Below, in pieces: positions 16,706 through 24,099 of a stretch of DNA of 64,000 bases. The DNA is from Aquabacter cavernae (GTDB taxonomy: Bacteria > Pseudomonadota > Alphaproteobacteria > Rhizobiales > Xanthobacteraceae): the NCBI RefSeq assembly GCF_003993795.1, contig NZ_RWKV01000007.1, positions 1-64,000 on the forward strand, in the 5' to 3' direction. The notes under the pieces are model-generated. The model was not told the DNA's origin and made no database searches. It saw only the letters and a program-made list of their open reading frames with translations. Both the position numbers and the translations under genes were made by a program. Numbering within the stretch: the stretch's first letter is position 1; the number at the start of each line of letters is the position of its first letter.

Positions 16706-16843
16706 GGGGTCTCCTGACATAACGGCGCCCGCCGGCGATGTGCGCGGGGCGGGTGAGGAACACGGCTTGCGCCTCTCATGGGTGGAGCGGCGCGCTTATG
16801 CAATGAGGTTCTATTTCGGCGTTTGAAATGCCGTAACGAAAAG

Positions 16844-16865
16844 AGGGCGGCCGAATGGCCGCCCT
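16844..16865 (-). terminator. Rho-independent terminator after the Bug receptor gene
   Basis: AGGGCGGCC (16844-16852) and GGCCGCCCT (16857-16865) form a perfect stem with a four-base loop. On the minus strand CTTTTCG follows. It lies about 25 bases past the receptor stop and implies attenuation between the receptor and the downstream dehydrogenase/thiolase genes. Confidence 0.8.
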
Positions 16866-16890
16866 TTGGAGGTTCCTCAGGAGGAGAGGA

Positions 16891-17886
16891 TCAATTCATC
16901 TGGATCTTGTTCTGCGCCACCAGCTTGTTGAAGCGCTCGATCTCGCTGTCCAGGAACTTGCCGTATTCGGTGGGGGTGCCGCCGAGTGGATCGGTGGCCT
17001 GCTGGGCCAGGGCCTTGAGCACCGCCGGATCCTTCAGCGCCTTCTGGAGCGCCGCGTTCAGCTTGTCGATGATGGGCTGGGGCGTTCCGGCCGGGGCCAT
17101 GATGCCCTGCCACGCGCCGATTTCCACATCCTGCAGGCCCAGCTCGCGCAGGGTCGGCACGTCCGGCAGAACGGCGAGCCGCTCCTTGCTGGTGACGGCG
17201 ATGGGGCGCAGGCGCCCGTCCTTCAGGAAGGGGAGGGAGGAGTTCACGGTGTCCGCCATGAAGTCCACCACGCCGCCCGACAGGTCCACCAGCGCCGGGG
17301 CGCTGCCGGGATAGGGAACGTGGACGGCCTCGACCCCGAGCTTGTTCAGCACGGAAGCGGCGGCGAGCTGGGTGATGGAGCCGTTGCCCGTGGAGGAATA
17401 GGTGCCCTTGCCCTGCTCCTGCTTGAAGTAGGTCTCGAACTCCTTGATGTCCTTCACCGGCAGCTTGGGATTGACCTCCAGCACGATCGGAACGTTGGCG
17501 CTGAGGCCCACCGGGGTCAGCGACTTCTTCACGTCATAGGTCAGGTTCTTGTACAGCGCCGGGCTGATGGCGATGGAGGACGTATTGTAGAGCAGCGTAT
17601 AGCCGTCGGGCCGGGCATTGGACACTTCGTTGGCGGCGATGTTGCTGTTCGCGCCGGGCTTGTTCTCAACCACCATGTTCTGGCCGAGCGTCGCGCCCAT
17701 GTTCGAGGCCAGCAGGCGGGCCACGATGTCGGTGGGGCCGCCGGGCGAGAAGCCCACCACGAGGCGGATGGGGCGGGTGGGGTAGTCGGTGGCCTGCGCC
17801 GCGGCGGGCGCCGCTGCCAGCAGTCCCGCGCCGATCATGGCGGCACCCGTCACGAGGGCGCCGAACGTCGTTTTCAAAAGGCTCAT
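16891..17886 (-). CDS. Tripartite tricarboxylate-type (Bug) periplasmic receptor
   Basis: A 331-residue protein with a signal peptide ending about AAAQA (residue 32) and the family opening YPTRPIRLVVGFSPGGPTDIVARLLA. Bug proteins bind small carboxylates, usually through two bridging waters. Other signatures are VVENKPGANSNIAANEV and ARPDGYTLLY. No TctA/TctB membrane genes occur in the window, the usual orphan state of Bug proteins. Divergent from the IclR gene at 18030, which probably controls it. Confidence 0.94.
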   Translation of the reverse strand: MSLLKTTFGALVTGAAMIGAGLLAAAPAAAQATDYPTRPIRLVVGFSPGGPTDIVARLLASNMGATLGQNMVVENKPGANSNIAANEVSNARPDGYTLLYNTSSIAISPALYKNLTYDVKKSLTPVGLSANVPIVLEVNPKLPVKDIKEFETYFKQEQGKGTYSSTGNGSITQLAAASVLNKLGVEAVHVPYPGSAPALVDLSGGVVDFMADTVNSSLPFLKDGRLRPIAVTSKERLAVLPDVPTLRELGLQDVEIGAWQGIMAPAGTPQPIIDKLNAALQKALKDPAVLKALAQQATDPLGGTPTEYGKFLDSEIERFNKLVAQNKIQMN

Positions 17887-17989
17887 CGTATCTCCTCCCC
17901 AATATGTTTTTTTCTGCGCCCACTTTATGGACTCGCGCCCCCGCTTTGGAGAGGAAAGCATTTCATTCCAAGCAGCTACGATGTTATTC

Positions 17990-18000
17990 TCACAATGTGA
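17990..18000. promoter_or_regulatory. Candidate IclR operator
   Basis: TCACA-A-TGTGA is a perfect palindrome in the gap between the divergent Bug receptor and IclR genes, 30 bases before the IclR ATG. It lies in a locally AT-rich stretch. Confidence 0.45.
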
Positions 18001-18029
18001 ACTGATCGTCTCAAATAGTGGAACGAACC

Positions 18030-18890
18030 ATGCCGGGGCGCGCCGCCAAGCCGGGGACGGAGCGGGAGGGGACGCAGAGCATCGAGCGGGCGTTGCGCGT
18101 GCTGCGCATCCTCGCCTCCACCAATTATGCCAGCGGCGTGTCGTTCCAGGATCTTCAGGATGCCTCGGGCCTCAACCGCTCGACCCTCTACCGGATCATC
18201 GGCGCCTTGCGCGCCGAGGGGTTCGTGGAGCGCCATCCCGCCAGCGGCATGTTCTTCCTGGGCATGGATTTCCTGGCGCTCGGCTCGGCCTCCATCAACC
18301 GCTTCAACCTGCGGGAACTGGCCCGGCCGCATCTGGTGCGCATCGCCGAGCAGACCGAGGACACGGTGTTCCTCTCCATCCGCAGCGGGGCCGATTCCAT
18401 CTGCGTGGACCGGCAGGAGGGAACATTCCCCATCAAGGCGCTGACGCTGAATATCGGCGACCGCCGCCCGCTCGGCATCGGCGCGGGCGCCTTGGCGCTG
18501 CTCGCCTTCATGCCGTGCGCGGAGATGGAGGACATGGTGGCCCGCAATGCCCGCCGCTTCCCGGCCAATCCCGCCATGATCGCGGAGAGCGTGCTGGCGC
18601 TGGTGCGCCGCAGCCGGGAGGAGGGCTACGCCTTCAATGACGGGCAGGTGCTGAAAAGCATGTGCGCGGTGGGGGTGCCGGTGCGCGGCCTCCAGCACCG
18701 CCAGCCGCTGGCCGCCTTGTCCATCGCCGCCATCAGCGAGCGCATGCGCGCGCCGCGCCGGGCGCGGCTGGTGGCCATTCTGGAGGAGGAGGCGCTGGCG
18801 CTGGGCGCCGCGCTGGTGGCGCGCGGGGCGCAGCCGCTGGGGGGAGGCGAGCGGGCGGAAATCCCCCCGCTGCCGGACGTCAATAGCTGA
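18030..18890 (+). CDS. IclR-family transcriptional regulator
   Basis: Start at the ATG 18030; a GTG at 18018 is an alternative. Product 286 residues with a short basic N-terminal extension, a winged helix (VSFQDLQDASGLNRSTLYRIIGALRAEGF) and an effector domain with the typical Cys-containing VDRQEGTFPIKALTLNIGDRRPLGIGAG strand. Divergent from the Bug receptor gene and followed convergently by an SDR gene. Likely a local regulator of the 16891-14370 operon. Confidence 0.92.
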   Translation: MPGRAAKPGTEREGTQSIERALRVLRILASTNYASGVSFQDLQDASGLNRSTLYRIIGALRAEGFVERHPASGMFFLGMDFLALGSASINRFNLRELARPHLVRIAEQTEDTVFLSIRSGADSICVDRQEGTFPIKALTLNIGDRRPLGIGAGALALLAFMPCAEMEDMVARNARRFPANPAMIAESVLALVRRSREEGYAFNDGQVLKSMCAVGVPVRGLQHRQPLAALSIAAISERMRAPRRARLVAILEEEALALGAALVARGAQPLGGGERAEIPPLPDVNS

Positions 18891-18911
18891 CGGGCGTGTT
18901 GCCGGACCCTC

Positions 18912-19673
18912 TTACTTCGCCGCCATGCGCAGCGCGCCGTCGAGGCGGATGACCTCGCCGTTGAGCATGGGGTTGGAGAGGATATGCAGCGCGAGGCTGG
19001 CATATTCTTCCGGCAGGCCGAGGCGCGAGGGGAAGGGCACGGAGGCGCCGAGGCTGTCCTGCACCTCCTGCGGCATGGCCAGCAGCATGGGCGTGCCGAA
19101 CAGGCCCGGCGCGATGGCGCAGACCCGGATGCCCAGCGGCGCAAGCTCGCGCGCAACCGGCAAGGTGAGGCCCACCACGCCCGCCTTGGAAGCCGCATAG
19201 GCCGCCTGCCCCACCTGCCCCTCATAGGCGGCGATGGAGGCGGTGGAGATGATCACCGCCCGCTCGCCGCCTTCCAGGGGCTCCAGTTCCGCCGCGCCCG
19301 CCGCCACGAGGCGCAGCAGGTTGAAGGTGCCGATGAGGTTCACCTCGATCACCGTGCGGAACTGGTCGAGCGGCATCACGCCCTTGCGGCCCACCACCTT
19401 GGCGGCGGGGGCGATGCCCGCGCAATTCACCAGGATGCGGGCCGGGCCGTGGGCGGCGCGTGCCGCGTCCACGGCGGCTTCCGCGCTCGCGGCGTCCGTC
19501 ACGTTGCAACCGATGCCGATGCCGCCGATCTCCTTGGCCACGGCGCCGACGCGCTCGGCATTGAGATCGAGCAGCGCCACCTTCGCGCCGGCCGCCGCCA
19601 GCGCGCGGGCGGTGGCTTCGCCCAGGCCCGAGGCGGCGCCGGTGACGATGGCGGGAATGTCCTTCACCTGCAT
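18912..19673 (-). CDS. SDR, probably a 3-hydroxyacyl-CoA dehydrogenase type 2 (HSD10-like)
   Basis: The 253-residue protein has the cofactor motif VTGAASGLGEATARALA and the active site Ser (STASIAAYEGQ) and Tyr-Lys (YAASK). The segment around EGQVGQAAYAASKAGVVGLTLPVARELAPLGIRV and the ending PMLNGEVIRLDGALRMAA match type 2 3-hydroxyacyl-CoA dehydrogenases (HSD17B10 family). These act on short branched 3-hydroxyacyl-CoAs such as 2-methyl-3-hydroxybutyryl-CoA. It lies 28 bases after a thiolase gene on the same strand. Confidence 0.9.
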   Translation of the reverse strand: MQVKDIPAIVTGAASGLGEATARALAAAGAKVALLDLNAERVGAVAKEIGGIGIGCNVTDAASAEAAVDAARAAHGPARILVNCAGIAPAAKVVGRKGVMPLDQFRTVIEVNLIGTFNLLRLVAAGAAELEPLEGGERAVIISTASIAAYEGQVGQAAYAASKAGVVGLTLPVARELAPLGIRVCAIAPGLFGTPMLLAMPQEVQDSLGASVPFPSRLGLPEEYASLALHILSNPMLNGEVIRLDGALRMAAK

Positions 19674-19701
19674 GATGCGGGTCTCCTTCAGGGGGCCGAA
19701 A

Positions 19702-20883
19702 TCAGGACGGCAGCCGCTCGACGGCGATGGCGGTGGCTTCCCCGCCGCCGATGCAGAGCGAGGCGATGCCGCGCTTGAGGCCGTAGGTCTCCAGGGCCGC
19801 CAGCAGCGTCACGATGATGCGCGCGCCCGAGGCGCCGATGGGATGGCCGAGCGCGCAGGCGCCGCCATGCACGTTCACCTTCTCGTCGGGCAGGCCCAGA
19901 TCCTTCTGCGCGGCCATGGTGACCACCGCGAAGGCTTCGTTGATCTCGTAGAGGTCCACGTCCTTCGCGGTCCAGCCGAGCCGGTCCTGCAGCTTGGTGA
20001 TGGCGGCCACCGGCGCGGTGGTGAACCAGGCGGGGGCCTGGGCGTGGGCGGAATGGCCGCGCAGGATGGCGAGCGGGGTGGCGCCGCGCTTCTCCGCCTC
20101 GGACAGGCGCATGAGCACGAGGGCCGCCGCGCCGTCCGAGATGGACGAGGAATTGGCCGCCGTCACCGTGCCGCCGTCGCGGAAGGCGGGCTTCAGGGTG
20201 GGGATCTTCTCCGGCCGCGCGGTGCGGGGCTGCTCGTCCGCCTCCACAGCCACGCCCTTGGGCGGGGTTACGGCGACGATCTCAGAGGCGAACCGGCCCT
20301 GCTCGGCCGCCGCGCGGGCGCGCTCCAGGGAGCGGATCGCGAAGGCGTCCTGCGCCTCGCGGGTGAACTGGTAATGCTGCGCGGTGTCCTCCGCGAAGGT
20401 GCCCATGAGGCGGCCCTTGTCATAGGCATCCTCCAGGCCGTCCAGGAACATGTGGTCCAGCACCCGGCCATGGCCGAGGCGCATGCCCGCGCGGGCGCGG
20501 TCCAGCAAATAGGGCGCGTTGGACATGCTCTCCATGCCGCCCGCCACCACGATATTGGCGCTGCCGGCGGCGATGAGGTCGTTGGCCAGCATCAGGGCCT
20601 TCATGCCCGAGCCGCACACCTTGCTCACGGTGGTGCAGGGCACGGACTGGGGCAGGCCCGCGCCGAGCGCCGCCTGGCGCGCGGGGGCCTGGCCGATGCC
20701 GGCCGAGAGCACGCAGCCCAGGAGCGCCTCTTCCACGTCCTCAGGCGCCACCTTGGCGCGCGCGATGGCGGCCTTCACGGCGATGGCGCCGAGCGCCGGG
20801 GCGCCCATGTCCTTGAACGCGCCCTGGAACGCGCCGAGGGCCGTGCGTGCGGCACCGGCAATGACGATGGGATCCTTGTCCAT
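19702..20883 (-). CDS. Acetyl-CoA acetyltransferase (thiolase)
   Basis: A 393-residue thiolase with nucleophile Cys90 (SKVCGSGMKA), the His motif GGACALGHPIGASGA and SLCIGGGEA. GGAGG precedes the ATG. The GACALGHPIGASG form is frequent in short-chain thiolases. With the HSD10-like dehydrogenase it forms a two-gene unit able to oxidise and cleave a short, possibly 2-methyl-branched, 3-hydroxyacyl-CoA. Divergent from an IclR regulator. Confidence 0.94.
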   Translation of the reverse strand: MDKDPIVIAGAARTALGAFQGAFKDMGAPALGAIAVKAAIARAKVAPEDVEEALLGCVLSAGIGQAPARQAALGAGLPQSVPCTTVSKVCGSGMKALMLANDLIAAGSANIVVAGGMESMSNAPYLLDRARAGMRLGHGRVLDHMFLDGLEDAYDKGRLMGTFAEDTAQHYQFTREAQDAFAIRSLERARAAAEQGRFASEIVAVTPPKGVAVEADEQPRTARPEKIPTLKPAFRDGGTVTAANSSSISDGAAALVLMRLSEAEKRGATPLAILRGHSAHAQAPAWFTTAPVAAITKLQDRLGWTAKDVDLYEINEAFAVVTMAAQKDLGLPDEKVNVHGGACALGHPIGASGARIIVTLLAALETYGLKRGIASLCIGGGEATAIAVERLPS

Positions 20884-20949
20884 GGCTTTTCCTCCTGCGG
20901 CCCTGAAAACCGTGCGTGAAACATGCAGGCGAGCTATTGTTCGTCAACT

Positions 20950-20964
20950 TGATTTTTTTAATCA
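20950..20964. promoter_or_regulatory. Candidate IclR operator
   Basis: TGATT-TTTTT-AATCA is a perfect 5-base inverted repeat between the divergent thiolase and IclR genes, in an unusually AT-rich stretch. The short arms make it a modest candidate. Confidence 0.4.
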
Positions 20965-20993
20965 TGTATAGGATTAAAGGGGCGGAGATCCGT

Positions 20994-21755
20994 ATGCCCA
21001 GACCCCGCAGCGCCAAGGGTGGCCAGACCCCTGTGAAGTCCGCCTTGCGGGTGCTGGAGGTGCTGGAATATTTCGCCTCCATCGAGCGCTCCACCACCGT
21101 CTCGGAACTGGCGCGGGCCCTCGATTATCCCCAGTCCAGCACCTCCATGCTGGTGCGCACCATGATCGAGCAGGGGTACCTGGCCGAGGCGGACGGGCGC
21201 AAGGTCCTGCCCACCGCCCGCGTCGCCATGCTCGGCCGCTGGCTGGACGCACGGGTGACGGACGGGCGCATCCACCAGCTTATGCACGATCTCGGCGAGG
21301 AGACCGGCGAGACCATCCTCCTCGGCATTCCCAGCGACTGCAACGCCATCTATGCGGAGGCGATCCCCGCCACCAATCCCATGCGCCTGCATATTCCGCG
21401 CGGCACCACCCGGCCCATCGAGGCTTCGGGCCTGGGGCTGATGCTGCTCTCCGCCATGGACGATGCGGAGATCGCCCGCAAGGTGGAGCGGGCGGCGAGC
21501 CTGCGTCCCGACGGCCAGACCGTGCCGCTCGGCGTGGTCATGGCGGAAGTGACGGCCATCCGGCGCGACGGCTATTCCCGTTCCGTGGACCGCATCGCGC
21601 CGGGCGCGGGCATCGTGTGCGTGCTGCTGCCCGGCGGCGGGCGGGACCATCCCGTGGCGCTGGGCATTGGCGGCCTGTCCTCGCTGCTCATGGAGCGCAC
21701 CGGCGAGCTTGTGGCCCTCATGCGCGCCAAGATCGCCCATTACCTGCCGGAATAG
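20994..21755 (+). CDS. IclR-family transcriptional regulator
   Basis: The ATG at 20994 follows GGAG by eight bases and gives 253 residues; earlier in-frame ATGs at 20916 and 20964 lack sites. Basic N-terminus PRPRSAKGG, then helix-turn-helix STTVSELARALDYPQSSTSMLVRTMIEQGYL. The effector domain ends SLLMERTGELVALMRAKIAHYL. Probably controls the divergent thiolase/SDR genes; the convergent enoyl-CoA hydratase stop is two bases away. Confidence 0.92.
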   Translation: MPRPRSAKGGQTPVKSALRVLEVLEYFASIERSTTVSELARALDYPQSSTSMLVRTMIEQGYLAEADGRKVLPTARVAMLGRWLDARVTDGRIHQLMHDLGEETGETILLGIPSDCNAIYAEAIPATNPMRLHIPRGTTRPIEASGLGLMLLSAMDDAEIARKVERAASLRPDGQTVPLGVVMAEVTAIRRDGYSRSVDRIAPGAGIVCVLLPGGGRDHPVALGIGGLSSLLMERTGELVALMRAKIAHYLPE

Positions 21756-21757
21756 CG

Positions 21758-22471
21758 TCAGGCGCTCTCCAGCGTCTGGCGCAGCATGGCGCGCCACAGG
21801 TCGATGGCCTCCCGGAAGCCGGCATCGCCGAAGCCGCGCAGCCGGGCCTTGGTGAGCCCCATGGCCCGCTCCGGCTTGGCGGCCAATTCCCCGGCGAGGC
21901 GCACCGCTTCCGGCACCACCTCTTCCGCCGTCACCACCCGGTTGAACAGGCCGAGCCGGCGGCATTCCTCGTTGCCCATGATGCGGCCGGAGAGGCAGAG
22001 GTCCGTGGCATAGGCCGGGCCCAGCATCTCGCGGATGATCCAGGGCCCCATGGCGCTGGCGACGCCGGAATTGATCTCCGGCTGGCCCATGCGCACCCCG
22101 TCATGGGCGACACGGAAATCCGCCATGAGGGCGAACTGGAAGGACGAGCCCGCCGCCACCCCGTTCAGCGCGGCGATGCTGGGCTTGGAGAGGCCCCGCA
22201 GCGTGCCGAACAGGCGTGCCCACTGGTCGATCCAGGCATCCGCCTCGGCAAGGGTGGGGCCGGGCTCCTTCAGGTCCTGGCCCGCACCGAACGCACGCGG
22301 TCCGGCGCCGGTGAAGATGACGGCGCGCACCGCGGGATCGGCGTCCGCCTGCGCCATGGCATCGATGATTTCGGCCCGCATGGCCTGCGTCCAGGAGTTC
22401 ATCGCTTCCGGACGCTGGAAGGTGATGATGGCCGCCGGTCCCTGGCGCTCGACACGGATCAGGCGAGGCAC
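21758..22471 (-). CDS. Enoyl-CoA hydratase/isomerase (crotonase family)
   Basis: The reading frame stays open far upstream, but homology begins at a GTG at 22471 (VPRLIRVERQGPAAIITFQRPEAMN) with GGAG seven bases before it; 237 residues. The oxyanion-hole strand reads RAFGAGQDLKE, and a second glycine-rich turn lies at GVAAGSSFQFALMADFRVA. The usual acidic residue is in MGQPEINSG. It hydrates or isomerises an enoyl-CoA. Divergent from the CoA-transferase at 22652. Confidence 0.88.
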   Translation of the reverse strand: MPRLIRVERQGPAAIITFQRPEAMNSWTQAMRAEIIDAMAQADADPAVRAVIFTGAGPRAFGAGQDLKEPGPTLAEADAWIDQWARLFGTLRGLSKPSIAALNGVAAGSSFQFALMADFRVAHDGVRMGQPEINSGVASAMGPWIIREMLGPAYATDLCLSGRIMGNEECRRLGLFNRVVTAEEVVPEAVRLAGELAAKPERAMGLTKARLRGFGDAGFREAIDLWRAMLRQTLESA

Positions 22472-22482
22472 GTCTCGTCTCC

Positions 22483-22504
22483 AATTATCATATATGTGAT
22501 TATT
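22483..22504. promoter_or_regulatory. Candidate operator between divergent hydratase and CoA-transferase genes
   Basis: AATTATCA-TATATG-TGATTATT is an inverted repeat matching at seven of eight arm positions. It lies 12 bases upstream of the hydratase GTG. AT-rich against the background, so it probably also overlaps promoter elements. Confidence 0.5.
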
Positions 22505-22651
22505 TTCATCGTATTGACGAAAAACACCATGTCCTTTAGCACCTTGAAAGTCCAGCCGCCCGCCCCCGCGCCCATATGGGGGCCATAGCGGCGGACGTGG
22601 TAAAAGCGGGGGCCGCCCGCCGCCGCGACCCGAAACAGGGATGGAACGACC

Positions 22652-23857
22652 GTGGGCCCGCTCTCCGGAATCCGAATCCTCGACCTCACCACCGTGATGA
22701 TGGGGCCGTCCGCCACCCAGATGCTGGGAGACATGGGCGCCGACGTCATCAAGGTGGAATCGCCCGCCGGAGACCCGGTGCGCCTCATCGGTCCCGGCCG
22801 TTCGCCCGGCATGGGCGGGCTGTTCCTGAACGCCAACGGTTCCAAGCGCAGCGTGGTGCTGGACCTGAAGAGCAAGGGCGGGCGCGCGGCGCTGCTCAAG
22901 ATGGCCGAGGGCGCGGACGTCATCGCCTACAATATCCGCCCCCAGGCCATGGCGCGGCTGGGCCTGGCCTATGAGGACCTGCGCGCGGCGCGGCCCGACA
23001 TCATCTATGCGGGCATGTTCGGCTACGGCCAGAACGGCCCCTATGCGGCGCGCCCGGCCTATGACGACCTGATCCAGGGCGCGAGCCTCATTCCCTGGCT
23101 GATCGCGCAGGTGAGCGAGGAGGGGCCGCGCTATGTGCCCTCCGCCATCGCCGACCGCATCGTGGGCCTCGCGGCCGTGGGCGCCATCTGCGCCGCCCTG
23201 GTCCACCGCGCCAAGAGCGGCGAGGGGCAGCGGGTGGACGTGCCCATGTTCGAGACGCTGGTGAGCGTGATCGCCGCCGACCATCTGGGCGGGCTCACCT
23301 TCGATCCGCCGTTGGACGGGGGCGGATATCCGCGCCTTCTCACCAAGCATCGCCGCCCCTACCGGACCAGCGACGGCTATATCTGCGCGCTGCTCTATAA
23401 CGACAAGCAATGGCGCAGCTTCTACGCGGCGCTCGGCCGCGCGGAGGCGTTCGATTCCGACCCGCGCCTGCGCAACATGGGCACGCGCAACAGCCACATC
23501 AACGACCTCTATGGCGAGGTGGCGGAGATCTTCCGCCATCGCACCACGGCGGAGTGGGAGACCTTCCTGGAGGCGGCGGACATTCCCTTCGCGCCCTTCC
23601 ACGACCTCCATTCCATCCTGGAAGATCCGCACCTCGATGCGATCGGCTTCTTCGGGCAGGAGACGCACCCCACGGAGGGCGCCATCCGCCGTATGCAGCC
23701 CGCCAGCACCTGGTCGCAGACCCAGCCGGAAGCGACACGCCCCGCGCCCCGTCTCGGCGAGCACACGCGGCAGGTCCTCTCCGAGGCGGGCCTGTCCGAG
23801 GGGGAGATCGATGCGCTGATCGCCCAGGGCGCCGCCAGCGGGGCCGCTGCCGCCTGA
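22652..23857 (+). CDS. Class III acyl-CoA transferase (CaiB/BaiF family)
   Basis: GTG start; 401 residues. Signatures: GIRILDLTTVMMGPSATQML, LGDMGADVIKVESPAGD, nucleophile Asp predicted at residue 168 (IADRIVGL), and HRRPYRTSDGYICALLYNDKQW. The last pattern is shared with the transferase at 3747, suggesting that these two use related substrates. Transcribed alone, divergent from the enoyl-CoA hydratase, and closed by a hairpin. Confidence 0.92.
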   Translation: MGPLSGIRILDLTTVMMGPSATQMLGDMGADVIKVESPAGDPVRLIGPGRSPGMGGLFLNANGSKRSVVLDLKSKGGRAALLKMAEGADVIAYNIRPQAMARLGLAYEDLRAARPDIIYAGMFGYGQNGPYAARPAYDDLIQGASLIPWLIAQVSEEGPRYVPSAIADRIVGLAAVGAICAALVHRAKSGEGQRVDVPMFETLVSVIAADHLGGLTFDPPLDGGGYPRLLTKHRRPYRTSDGYICALLYNDKQWRSFYAALGRAEAFDSDPRLRNMGTRNSHINDLYGEVAEIFRHRTTAEWETFLEAADIPFAPFHDLHSILEDPHLDAIGFFGQETHPTEGAIRRMQPASTWSQTQPEATRPAPRLGEHTRQVLSEAGLSEGEIDALIAQGAASGAAAA

Positions 23858-23877
23858 GGCTGGTGGCTTGACCGTGC

Positions 23878-23905
23878 GAGCGGGAGGCGTCGGCCTCTCC
23901 CGCTC
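23878..23905. terminator. Hairpin after the CoA-transferase
   Basis: GAGCGGGAG (23878-23886) pairs with CTCCCGCTC (23897-23905). AATTC follows rather than a T-run, so this is a probable but weak terminator. Confidence 0.5.
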
Positions 23906-24099
23906 AATTCGTGAGACGGTTGACTGATAAACGTGCTCGAGCTGGAGGTAATCGTGTTACCGCCCGGCAACAACCCTTCGTTAATCTCCGCCGATTACAC
24001 GATGGATACATCCGAAATACCGATACGTGCGTATTGCTATGTGAACCCCTGCGACGGTGTCAGAGTTCCTCACTGACGGTGTTTCGTGGCGGAGCCGTG

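Noticed and set aside
22472-23764. Long upstream extension of the enoyl-CoA hydratase frame
   Set aside because: The open frame continues opposite the CoA-transferase gene, but crotonase similarity and a ribosome site begin only at the GTG at 22471.
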